A stretch of 64,000 bases of DNA, from the NCBI GenBank assembly GCA_013339895.1, contig JABACO010000106.1, positions 20,001-84,000 of the forward strand. Direction: 5' to 3'. Shown one piece after another: positions 47,320 to 58,800 of this stretch. This DNA comes from Ephydatia muelleri (Eukaryota; Porifera; Demospongiae; Spongillida; Spongillidae). The notes beneath the pieces were generated by a model, which worked only from the letters and a program-made list of their open reading frames with translations, was not told the DNA's origin and did no database searches. The translations under genes and the position numbers were made by a program. How positions within the stretch are numbered: the stretch's first letter is position 1; every line of letters begins with the position of its first letter.

Positions 47320-48207
47320 TACCATACTTTCCATATCATTATGTACTGTACATCCATTTCAAATTGAACAATAATACGGTGGCCCTGGAGGTCGCGCGAC
47401 CAAACATTGTACGACAAGCGGTTTTTTGATTGAACAATATAGCGATGGTCCGATTCCGTGTTCGAGCAATGGAGCAGCGGTCCGATTCTGCGATCGATCC
47501 TATTCCGCGATCAAACGATCATCCACTTCCGCTACCGCGCTAACTAGCATTGATCTATTTTTGGGATCAAACAACGGTCTATATTTGGGATCGAACAACG
47601 GTCTATTTTTGAGATCGAACAGCGGACCGTTTCTCCAGCCAAACGTACTATGGGATATATAGGTGGTACCTTGCATGACGTCACGTAATTTTATACTATT
47701 CGATAATACAATAGTACTTGAGGCGAGCAGTATGGTTCACAGAGACGACCCAATAGTCGACCGTAAGTTAGCATATCACTATCAGGTAACGATGCATATA
47801 CATGCACATGCAGGGCTAATAGTGCGATACTGGAGGCAGCAGAAGACAATCCTGGTAATACTCGGCTAATGCACCACGTGGTTGTTGGGTTAGTGTGTAT
47901 GCTGGCTACACTGGCACAGTAGCAGTAAACTAACGGCATCGCTATACCTTCAGGCTAACATGGCTCAAGAAAAGGCTCGCTGCGCTGGGACTTAAACGGC
48001 GCAACGTTGTGGAAACACGCCTTACACTTGTACATCAGGCCATTAAGGTCAGTACTTCATTTCGCACGTGATCGGTTGGTGAAAAAAAGCTGGCTGTGTA
48101 CGCGTAGGATCATTTTATAAGAAGCCAGCTGTTGGTACTTCGTTTCCTATATATAGGGTACGTTAGGTAGCGATCGCCATGTACGATATGTCAACTCTGT
48201 ATTGAAC
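47320..48207. other. No gene seen; short GATCGAACAACGGTC repeat
   Basis: Around 47550-47635 the phrase GATCGAACAACGGTCTATTT recurs three times with small changes. Other frames are short. Confidence 0.4.
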
Positions 48208-49079
48208 TAATAAAGAAGTCCGTACCCCTCCCCCCTAGTCCGGCCGACTAGCCTCCACCTATTTTCCGCTGATAATGATATTGGAGCTGCCTTTTGGTGT
48301 CGCATACGCAGATGCAAGAGAGCTGCACACGTCTATACGTGTGTCAACCCAACTATAGTGATGCCTGTTTAAGGTCAGTATGAGTTGCATTCTTATAGAT
48401 GTCCACCTCTTTGATGGGGATCAACTAGTGATGCATGATGTGTTCCCATTGAGGGGGATTGATCTGTTTAACTCTTTCATGGGCAACAGCACAATATAGC
48501 ACCACAGGTGCCACTTTTTTTGATACCATTTACGTTTTTGGAGTCAACAACATATTGGTCGACACTGCACTGAAAAATTATACTAACTTAATGTTCCTCA
48601 TGCATGATCATGGCTTCTGGTTACTGAAGCCTGATATGAAGAACTTAGTGTGGAGGATGTTGGCAATTATTGCAGTCATGTTTCTCCTGAACAATGTGTT
48701 TGTGGCTCCAAAAACGTTGATCAGTGGTTATAGATTAAAGTGGCATTTTTATAGTAGCTCCAGCATGGCGCTATTGCCTGCGAAAGAATTAAGGTCAGTA
48801 GGCGCATATGTAGCACACACCCTCAGATGATGTATGCATTGCATTCTAATAGATGCCCACTTCTCCGATGGGATCAACTCATGATGCATGATGTATTCTC
48901 ATTGAGGGAAATTGAGGTCAGTGCTTGCGTTCATCTCCTTCCTGCCATACACTTCTCTTCCCTCTATATTCTTGCAGAGAAAGCACACAAGAATAGAGTA
49001 AGCAGTCACACTTCATTATTTTAATGTGTGTGTGCATGTGTGTGTGTACATATTTGTGTACATGTATGTGTACATGTGT

Positions 49080-49178
<99 letters not shown>

Positions 49179-49675
49179 GTGCTAAAAACCTGAGGAGTGC
49201 CAGGATAATTTATTGACTAAGGGGCAAGTGGTTGAGTCCTGAGCTTAAACTTGTGCCCCTCTTTGTCCCGTTACGTCTCACCCTACTTCTCTCCCATACC
49301 CTTTCTTACTTCTCACTCTTCCCTCTTTCTCCCTCCTCTCCCTTCTCTGCAGGAACTCTATTCAGTCTGGGAAGCATTTGGTAATTGACTCAACAAAGCA
49401 GTGTTACCAGATGCTTTTTGTGTACATGTAATGTATGTCTGTGAAATTGAAATTCAGCTTTTGTATCACGTGATTCAAGACCGTTAAAAATAAAAGATGA
49501 AATGACCAGAAACTGTGGTGACAAATTTCAGGTGATATACACTCGTTTGTGCGCGTGCATTTCACTCGAAGGAAAATAGGTGGCAACCACTCTGGATAGC
49601 GAGTGCTACCTCTAACGCGAGCATCACCCGACGGCGCGAGTGAACGTCGGCTCTTTCGTTTTGCGGTGCACCCAC
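48208..49675. mobile_element. Second, inverted and diverged copy of the CACTGC element
   Basis: Sequence from AATAAAGAAGTCCGTACCCC through GGAGCTGCC and GCAAGAGAGCTGCACACGTC (48208-48345) is the reverse complement of 33475-33605. Single units related to the 32560-33450 array follow (48370-48475, 48790-48920). The right end (about 49540-49672) is rich in CACTCG/CGAGTG words and closes with CTCTTTCGTTTTGCGGTG, an inverse match to the CACTGCAAAAACAAAAG terminus. The interior is largely different, so it is a rearranged relative. Confidence 0.65.
49086..49177. repeat. (TG)n microsatellite
   Basis: About 46 uninterrupted TG dinucleotides, preceded by a TG/ATG-rich imperfect tract from 49025. Confidence 0.97.
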
Positions 49676-50888
49676 TACACTTGCCACTACTGCCCCAGAA
49701 GACCAAGTGGGTCAAAAAAAACACTCAACTCTGACGAGACGGGCCAAGAGCGACAGATGCGCATGCGTATGGTTAGATCACTACAATCGAGGATAATAGG
49801 AATTTTATGTAAATTAAAAAGCGATGGCCTATGACCATAGATATATTATCTATGCTATGACATACAAACTATTCAGTCGAAAAAGGTTAATTAGAGGATT
49901 TAATAACGCGATAAATCTCCAATGGTGAAGTGTAAACACCGATGTCCACAATTTCTTGACGTGCGCGCATGGAGCGAGGGCCGTAGACTCCAGAGGTTTC
50001 AAAGGCAACAGGTGTGAGAAGAGGGGTAACTGTACTTCCTCTGCCTGGTTTGCTGCTGCACTCACTCCAATGGATGAACTGTAATACAATGTGCATATTA
50101 CATTTTCGTACTGTGATATTATAATATGTACATCGCTTGTTTCATGCAGTATATAGCAACAAACCAAAGCAGCAGAAATGTTGCATGTAAACCCAAACCA
50201 AGGACTAGAAACCACATAACTTCAGTAGCAACAAGAAATGCCTATGTGAAGAGCCAAAATCCAGGGGTGCGAAACCACATGTGGTTTCGCACCCCTGGAT
50301 TTTGGCATATACAATAATGCATGTGAGTGCAAAACTTCAAATATGCATATTCATATTTGATGCTATGCTATCACACTAACCACTACATAAAGCACAGCAC
50401 GTATATAATGTAGTATGCTTGCTGCATGTATGTACTCACTTTATTTTGGTATAGCTGTAGCACTTAAAACAAGCGTGCCATCTTGTTTGGGTCATGCAGG
50501 TTGGATATGGAAGGAGATATGTTTTTCCCTAAAATGATGAAAATGGATACCGCATGCACTGTGATAGCACGCAGCAGGGCCGTAGCAACCAGTCCGACCG
50601 ATTAGTTAGAACAGTAGTATTAGTGAGTTAAAACATGCGGGATATTAAGATTTCTTTTTTCAATGCGTGAAGTTAAGTGCATGTAGAGCTCAAGTAGTTA
50701 AGGCAAAACTTGTGAAGCCCCTCTTATGGCGCCCCCCTGTCTACACGCTGGGGCCGCCTACGCGATGCCCTGAGTTTAATTGCGGGCACAGATGAAATCA
50801 TATAATTTCCGCGGGCACTTTGGGTACATAAGAGTCGTCCAGCTGCAGCGCGCACCATGCTACGAATTTGGAATTCTGAATAACCAGA
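49676..50888. other. Upstream region of the micro-exon gene; no gene seen
   Basis: It contains a perfect palindrome (listed separately) and presumably the promoter and 5' leader of the gene at 50889. A minus-strand frame at 49887-50096 is vaguely like the tail of a LINE protein but is too short to call. Confidence 0.4.
50254..50305. repeat. Perfect 52-bp palindrome without spacer
   Basis: The left 26 bases (starting CCAAAATCCAGGGG) are followed at once by their exact reverse complement (ending CCCCTGGATTTTGG). The centre is CCACATGTGG. It could extrude as a cruciform or form a hairpin RNA. No target duplication is evident. Confidence 0.97.
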
Positions 50889-51566
50889 ATGCTGAAGTTT
50901 GTCCTTTGTGCGTGTGTTTTAGTCCTCTTTGCCGAAGCTCGCCGCAAATTCCACGAGGTATAGATGCTAGTGGGATATGTCTGTGTGCATACATGCATGC
51001 ACGGTACGGATCGAGACACGCATGTTGCGATTAGGCGTGCAGATTCACGAATGGCGTACGAAAGGATGAAATTAATAAATTGGTGGCACCGCCACATGCA
51101 GTGGTTTCAAGTCATAAAATGTAATATATTCTTGCAACGATTCCGTCATCAGCCAGTTGAAATGGATCAAACTGGTACGTACGTACGAATAGGCCACTCC
51201 CCCACTGATTATGAGTTCGGGATCCTTCAGTGCTGCAGGCAGCGATCCCCGAAAAACAGGAAACGCCAGAATTCGCCCAAGGCCAAGGACAAACGGAGCT
51301 CGATACAAATGGTGAGTTAGTTGAAACTGATGTCACGACTATAACAAATGATAATTTGTTTTGTGTTGTTGAAAAGACATTGTTGCTCGGTACATGGAAC
51401 ACAAGCTTTACGACTACACATTCATGGAGGATAATGTGAACACGGAGGTTGTAAGTTGCTTTGGATTTTCGTGCTTGGTTAATCGCATGCATAATTATGC
51501 ACATATATAATTACGTTCGCAATGAGTTGTCCTCATTCCCACTGAATTATTGATGAGTGGGCCTCC

Positions 51567-51606
<40 letters not shown>

Positions 51607-53657
51607 TTCACACGCACACACCCAACACCTCCTTTTTACAGAAACAATACATGTTGTAGTCCCCCAGCTACACTGCATAAGATCGGGGGGAGGGGGGAAG
51701 GGGGATGGGGGGAGGGAGGGTGGATGGGGGAGAGGGAGGGGGGATGGGGGAGGGGAGATGGGGGAGGGAGGGAGGGGGATTTGCTTTCGGCTTTATATAG
51801 TATGTAATATCCATTGATCAAAGACTGTATGTCTAATGAACTACTTTCTGTTCCATTATTGTGATTGAAAATGTGCGGGGTCGCAATATACCAAAGACAT
51901 GTGTAAGTGTATCATTATGTCAGAATTGCATCAATTAATACTTTTCTGCATCCATGCCCTACACACTGAAGTGTGTAAGTGAACCTAATGTATCAGTTGC
52001 TACCAATTATGCCATCTCCAATAAATAATGCTCACGGGACATGCTACTGCAGACAGTAAGTTATTTCAGTCTGTTGTAGCCTCATTAATGTGTTGTATTT
52101 TTCTGCTGCATTAATGCTTGGCTACAATAGTGCGTAAGTTGACATTTCTATATTTCCAAACATTATTTTGCATACTCATTCTTTTTAATGGCTTCTTTCA
52201 ATGGATATTTCAGTGTGTAAGTGATTCAGTGTTCATTTATGTTAACGATAAATCCATCACAAACCATGAATATTTAATTGTTTTGACCACAGGCTGTAAG
52301 TATTGCTGTAAATGATTTATTGCATCAGCTAAAAATAAATTTCCATACGTACATCCTCAACTTCAAAACCAATAGAGAGTAAGCTAGATTACTCCTCCAC
52401 TTGTGTACCTTTTACTTTTGCTCCATACATCAGGGGGTGAGTTCTATACAATGATTCTGCTTGCCTGTTTGACTGCTGTCATGCCTGATGGTTGCTTGTA
52501 CCATCCAAGGGGGTAAGTTAGAATTATGAATTAGATGCAGACGCGTTATGTTACAACATCTCCATCAATAAATTCATATGGATATTACTATACAGAGAGT
52601 AAGTAACTAAATGTGTCAAACGAACAATTCCTATAACAGTATTTACAATCTTTTAGGCAGTAAGTCACAATGTCTATTTGTATTCTACTTTTGATGTTGA
52701 TTCTATCACAATGCTTTGTCCGTGGAAATTGAAATTGAAGCCAGTAAGTACTGTATTAGATACAGTGCAGCATGTATTAATGTACTATTGAACCTACCTT
52801 CAGTGTGTAAGTGAAAGTTATGTGAAGCCAAATCACCAGTTTTAAAATGTGTACTGTTTGTACTTCATATCCAAATACTACAGAAAGTAGGTTCATTGAG
52901 GAGTTTTGAATTTGTATATTATGTACTTTATTTCCTATAATGATACTGATGAAAATAATGAAGCCTGTGAGTATCTTACATTCCTAATGTGGTTTTCGTC
53001 AACTTTATCCACTTCTCAATGTCCTTGGAAAATACGCGCACAGAAAGTAAGGACCCAGCTGCACTTATTGCTATTTCACCATCTTATTCCTCCTTCACTT
53101 TCTTTATGGCATCTGGAAATATTTCATGGTGATTTAGGGAGTGAGTCGAAAAGATTGAATAAATACTCCTTGCTGCTTTCTCCCTCATGAGATCACTATC
53201 CATATATATCTTCCCTCACTCCAACCTCCTTTTCCATATAGTGTGTAAGTGGCCACTGAATTCGTATTTTGGTAATTTAAATTGTTCTCTTTTCTGCATA
53301 TGAATCACTGATGGAATCACAGAAAGTAAGCAGGTTTAAGAATTACACTATGTTGTTTCAAACTGTCTTTGTTTTCATGCATCTAGTGGGTAAGTGTACA
53401 TGCATTCCATAGGACCAATTAGGAACTGAATGTCATTTGACAACAACAAACACATTGGACATTAACTTTGGACATGCCATTCAATGAAATGCAGTGTGTG
53501 AGTCCTCATTGAATAATTCATATACATGCTATTATTGACGTCATTCATTCCACACCTAACTGCAGTCACAAGGGGTAAGAATTTTACTGTCTCTGAATTT
53601 ATCATTCTACTCATTCATGTCTAGTTTGGTATCTGTGCAATGGAGGAAGCAGACTGA
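50889..53657 (+). CDS. Secreted cysteine-rich peptide precursor built from single-codon micro-exons
   Basis: Exon 1 (50889-50957) encodes a signal peptide (MLKFVLCACVLVLFAEA) and ends at GAG|GTATAG. Exons 51153-51174, 51231-51311 and 51377-51450 join in consistent phases and encode an acidic propeptide-like part (PVEMDQT..., IPEKQETPEFAQGQG, ARYMEHKLYDYTFMEDN). After a 3-nt candidate (51824-51826) and a 6-nt exon (51897-51902) come twenty exons of exactly 3 nt starting at 51972, 52053, 52131, 52214, 52293, 52376, 52434, 52510, 52596, 52657, 52741, 52804, 52884, 52964, 53044, 53138, 53242, 53323, 53387 and 53495. A 9-nt exon follows (53566-53574), then a last exon (53625-53657) ending TGA. Introns after the 6-nt exon are 50-105 nt. 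Each triplet is preceded by AG and followed by GTRRGN. The precursor is about 118 residues; the mature part holds eight Cys, the last in the final exon. Function is unknown. A defensive or venom-like peptide is one possibility suggested only by architecture. Confidence 0.8.
51572..51780. repeat. CA microsatellite and GGGA/GGGGGA-rich tract in an intron of the micro-exon gene
   Basis: A pure CA run (about 51572-51602) is followed by a strongly purine-only strand at 51685-51779 built of GGGGGA, GGGAGG and GATGGGGG words, a candidate for G-quadruplex or triplex structure. Their expansion would explain why this intron (51451 to 51823 or 51896) is several times longer than the others of the gene. 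Confidence 0.9.
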
Positions 53658-55897
53658 GGATTTGCATAAAAGGTAGATGTTAATTCCTCTTGATAACATT
53701 TATTTATGCACACAACCCAGGAAGAGCATTACATACAAGTACATTAGATAGCTAAAAATCAATTATTTAGCTTGTGATGTGAAAGATGTTCTCTTATCCA
53801 GATTTACATTTTTTGGAGAAGCACAAGTAATGCAAGTAGGAGTTAAATGATTATCACTGATCACATGTTTTCCCCACCCATATTTCAGAACTAAGCCGAT
53901 AAAAATGAAACTCAATAGACTATTATTTTATTTTAGATGAAAATGTTAATGTTCAGTTTGGATACAATTCATTAACCATGGCTACTCATATGGAGACTTC
54001 ACATTCATCATGATACAGGCACAGGGTGTGAGAGAGGAATCATGAGGGGAATATCCCTCTTTGCATCAGTGCATGAAGTATTTATTTATTTTATATGTAA
54101 GGTGCTGTGTAAATCAACATCAAATGCCCGTGGCAGGCCAGGTATAGGTATAGGTTACCTAACATCTTGTGAGACAACAGTATTGATCTGATTGTAACAC
54201 TCCCTTGCAATGGTCTATGTCTATTGTCCTGGATGACCACCATGGGGGGCGAGTGTGCCCCATGGGGGAAGCAACTTCAGATTGATGGCGCTTTGTCTTG
54301 GTGGAGCATAGCTGCATTCTAAGAATAATGCCATGTTTATAAGCACCTGGGCAGCTAGAACTATTTTTAAAACATGAACATCGTGTTTTTTGCAATTTGT
54401 AAACGGACAATAGACATTAAAGATAACAACAAATAAATGATGTTGCAAAATATGTTAAGGTCAATAGAGCACCTGTATCTGCAATCATTTGTGGAATAAG
54501 CACAAACCAGATTATTATCAACAACAACTCATGTTTTTATCAAGCATCAAGAAAGCTGTGGTCTTTTTACTGAACCTGTTATTTTGGCCAGACATTACGT
54601 ACAGCACTCAAGGTCAAACATAAGCACCTAAGAGGTAGTTTGCATTTGAACGTTTACGTTACACGTCTATATAAGCGTACAGAAGAGCGAATCCTGGTAT
54701 AAGTCAAGCTTCTCCTGGAATAGTTCATTAAGTGATTGATAATGTTGAAAAAAGTACTAAGTTATTATCGTATTCACGTATCTCATCCCTTGGGGGGAAA
54801 AACTGGCATCGGATCTATGAAATTTGGCTCGCCTGATAGGCACTGGCTTTGGTAATGTTAACATCTGAGAATGTGGAACAATGTCACACCTTGGACTGCA
54901 TGGAAACATTCAGCATGTTTGGCTCAACAGCATTCAGGTCCTTTTCTTCACATGTAAGCATTTTTTAGCTTGTATTATACAATTATCAATTGTGGCTCAA
55001 AAGGATTCAACGCGACCTCAAACCACTTTGCCAAACAGCTGGTTCATAACTCCAACTCAGCTCCATAGGTTTCAAACTGTAAAGACTATTGTCACCTGTT
55101 CTGTAATATCATTAACACTACTAGCAGGTAATATTGCGTTGCTGTTGACTTGTGAACTTTAGGCCCTTTTATATTTGCTGCAATAAGCATATCATAATTA
55201 CTGTTTACTTGTGGATACTGCAACTCCACCTTATCAATTCTGTTAAATGTCTTTAGACCACCGAACACTGCCAAATATGTACAGACAAATATTCACTCAC
55301 AGTTGTTTGCTAAGGCACATATCTGAACACTTTTAGTCACTGCTTGGTTGAGATGATGAGGAGCAGGTGTTAGAGGTTTGTATGAGCAGGTGTTAGAGGA
55401 TGGTATGAGTAGCTGTTAGGGGATATGAGCAGGTGTCGGGGATGACATAAGTATGGGCAGAGTGGGAGTGGTCAATCATGGGGTTGCCTTGGCATCTGGG
55501 CCACAATTGAGGAAAGATGACATTAGTGACTCTTAACTACATATTATATAAGCACCACATATTAAAGATATGAGTGATGACTCATATGGTGGTATGTGAT
55601 GATGATTTCATAAGCTTGGATCAGCACCTGACCATCATTGCATTCAATTGGGTCTGGGTACTAGAGAAAGGGAGCAGGGTGTTATTCCTGTGTGTGATAT
55701 GCCATTACATAGATAATGTTGTATTGGTCTCCAGTCCGTAAAAACTACCTACTCGAGACACCTGTGAATATTGTTTGACAGATCGATGTTGCTGACCGGT
55801 TAACTCATAATTGCACACTGCCCACAATTTTGCATATCACACTTCACTACATAATTATACAAATAACCACATAATGATTAGCGCTCTTAGATTCTGT
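53658..55897. other. 3' flank of the micro-exon gene and spacer to the RhoGAP gene; no gene seen
   Basis: Only short frames without motifs were seen. A small imperfect repeat, GAGCAGGTGTTAGAGG and variants, occurs about four times between 55360 and 55440. No strong polyadenylation signal could be assigned to either flanking gene. Confidence 0.4.
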
Positions 55898-58800
55898 TCA
55901 CAACTGTGCATGTGAGCTATCCAAAACAGAATGGTGTTTAACCAACTGCTCCAGAAGAAGAGCTGCTTTGCCGGGTTCTAACCCCGGGAAGATGGAGAGA
56001 CCGCAAGCAATACCAAGAGTATGGGCAGTCATCTTGTTGTCTGTTTTCCATGGCTCACTGACCAGTGTCGCAAATACAGCCACCAGCTTTGTTAAAGTGA
56101 TGAGTTCATCTGTAAAGCATGCTGCCACAACATTATCCACTAGATCTGCCTGCAGAGGTACATGTATAAGCAAGAGGAAAAGACAAAACGGGCAGGGGGG
56201 GGGAGGGTTTGGAGGGAAGGTGACACTTACATTGTTTCCAGAGTCCAGAATGGTCTTGAGGGCACCAAAGGTCTCCTGAGATAGAAGAGGATGTTCTCTC
56301 AAGTGGAGCTTTAAAAGGCCACTGACATTATTGGGGTCCCTCTGACCCATAACAGTTGCCCTGTGTGAAGGAAACACATCTTGAATCTCAAGCACACTGG
56401 TATCATATATTCTATAACCTTCGTGGGTTAAAGTGTGAGCTATCATGAGCAGGGTATACTGGATATGTTAAGAAAAGTTTAATGGAACTCATAAATGATT
56501 GTATAAGGCTCAGTACAAAACCCCACTTCACTTTCCATTCCAACACCCAATATTACATGAGCTACCATTTTGAACATCACTGCATTCTCTGCCTTATTAT
56601 GACCAGGGTCATCAGGGTCATCTACACATTGGTCGACACCAAAGGTAATAAACTATCTATAAGAATATGAATCATTTATATAAAGACAATTAATTAACAG
56701 TGCACATGATAACAGTCAGACATCAGACATTTTCCGATCAATTTTGCTAATTGTCAGATCAATTTTGCACATGCATGATAAGAATGTCCGGACTGCTGAC
56801 TGGAAATGGCAGCAAAGCACGCATGTCAAGTTGAAATTGAGACTGACGTTGAACCTGAGGTGAAAAAGTGCAGCCTTACTGTTCAGACCGTTAAAAAGTG
56901 GGTTTTGGACAACGAAAAGATCCTTGAGACATCTACGTGGCTAACATACGATACTAGTAAAACAGATTGTACTGTAGTCACATCGCTAAAGTGTTCTGTG
57001 TGCATTCAATTTGAACAAAAACTGCGCAGACAAAGAAACTTCAATGCAGCATTCATTGTGGGTTTGACAAACACCTTAAGATCGTGCTGCTACAGATATG
57101 CACGCGCACGCAATGCTACTCTATGAAAAAGCCTTTTTAATAGTATTGTTGACTACTCGCTATTGCTAAGGCTTTGAGTACACTTGATGCCAGCACTCAA
57201 GCGGCTGTTAGTCGTAACTTTAAGATAACTTATATGATGTGCAAAGAGGGGTTGGGCACAAAAAAAATTTCAGCATTGTGTGAACTTGAAGAAAAGCATG
57301 GGGTTAATTTGGAAATTAATATGTATACAAACACCAATTGCAAAAAAAAAGTACATTCAATGTCCGGTCAATTAGGAAATATGACAGGTCAACTTAGGTA
57401 ATGGTCTGACAGTGTGTCAGAACAAACCCGAAACTTTATCATATGCACTAATTAATGGACTCAGCATAGGCTGCTGTAGAGATTATCAATATTGTGTGGT
57501 GAAACGGAAAGTGAGTGGGTATTGTACTGAACCTCATATAATGATAAACCTTAATCATTCGCGCTTGAACACTTGCTAGTCACATGCAAATGTTCCGCAA
57601 GTGTGTTTGGCCAACTTCATGAGGCACAGCTGAAGTATTTTCATTGGCATATACGATACTAATAATCTTTTAGCACGACTTGTCCATATCCACAAAGTAC
57701 TATAACACAACACTGAGTTAAATCCTACAGAGTTTATAAGGACAAGTACCCATTAAGAGTATTACAGAGCTAGGTGAGCACATCAGAAATCTGCAGTCCA
57801 AAACACCATAGGGTGTACAGGATCAAAGCTGGAGGTGGTGGGTGGGGCTATATATTCTCATGATATCAAACACCTAGTGGTATTGTAAATGATCGGTTCA
57901 TTGAGTTGAGCAAAAATCTGTTGACAACTGCAAAATTACCATCCACCATTCTGCACCCATCACATACCCCTCCATCCCTCCACCATTCTCCACACATCAC
58001 ATACCCCTCCATCCCTCCACCCTCTGCACATCACACCCTCCTCCATCCCTCCACCATTCTCCACACATCACATACCCCTCCATCCCTCCACCCTCTGCAC
58101 ATCACACCCTCCTCCATCCCTCCACCATTCTCCACACATCACATACCCCTCCATCCCTCCACCCTCCTCCACACATCACAGACCCCTCCATCCCTCCACC
58201 CTCTGCACATCACACCCTCCTCCATCCCTCCACCATTCTCCACACATCACAGACCCCTCCATCCCTCCACCCTCCTCCACCCATCACAGACCCCTCCACC
58301 CATCACAGACCCCTCCATCCCTCCACCCTCCTCCACACATCACAGACCCCTCCATCTCTCCACCCTCCTCCACCCATCACAGACCCCTCCATCCCTCCAC
58401 CCTCCTCCACCCATCACAGACCCCTCCATCCCTCCACCCTCCTCCACCCATCACAGACCCCTCCATCCCTCCACCCTCCTCCACCCATCACAGACCCCTC
58501 CATCCCTCCACCCTCCTCCACCCATCACAGACCCCTCCATCCCTCCACCCTCCACACATCACAGACTCCTCCATCCCTACCATCATACCTTAACTGCGAT
58601 GCATTCACTGTGCCTCCTAAAAACTGGGCATGCATAGACTTTATGCTGGATGAGTCCCCAGGCACTCGGAAGAGCCCCTCCTCCTTCAGAGCTATTGGCT
58701 GTCGAAGGTACTCCAAACAGACATCCAATAAAAAGTAGTTCACACCTGGAGCAGAGAATAAATCAGAGGAATAGATGGCCTTGCAAGTGTTGTGATGATG

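Noticed and set aside
48459..48830. 123-codon plus-strand frame within the second CACTGC copy
   Set aside because: It lies in mobile-element-derived sequence and shows no recognisable domain or splice context.
50650..50780. tRNA-like or tRNA-derived SINE (AGCTCAAGTAGTTAAGGC)
   Set aside because: A-box resemblance is weak and no cloverleaf with a B-box could be drawn.
51801..51803. Triplet TAT between TATATAG and GTAATA as a further micro-exon
   Set aside because: Its donor is weak, and using it would leave only 20 nt before the alternative triplet at 51824-51826; the two cannot both be exons. Kept only as an alternative.
52040..53620. Possibility that the repeated GTAAGT motif reflects a tandem DNA repeat
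   Set aside because: Sequences between the motifs are unrelated and spacing is irregular (58-108 bp); only the splice-site-like core and the 3-nt gap are conserved.
57906..58637. 243-codon plus-strand frame rich in His/Pro/Ser
   Set aside because: Minisatellite artefact in a RhoGAP intron.
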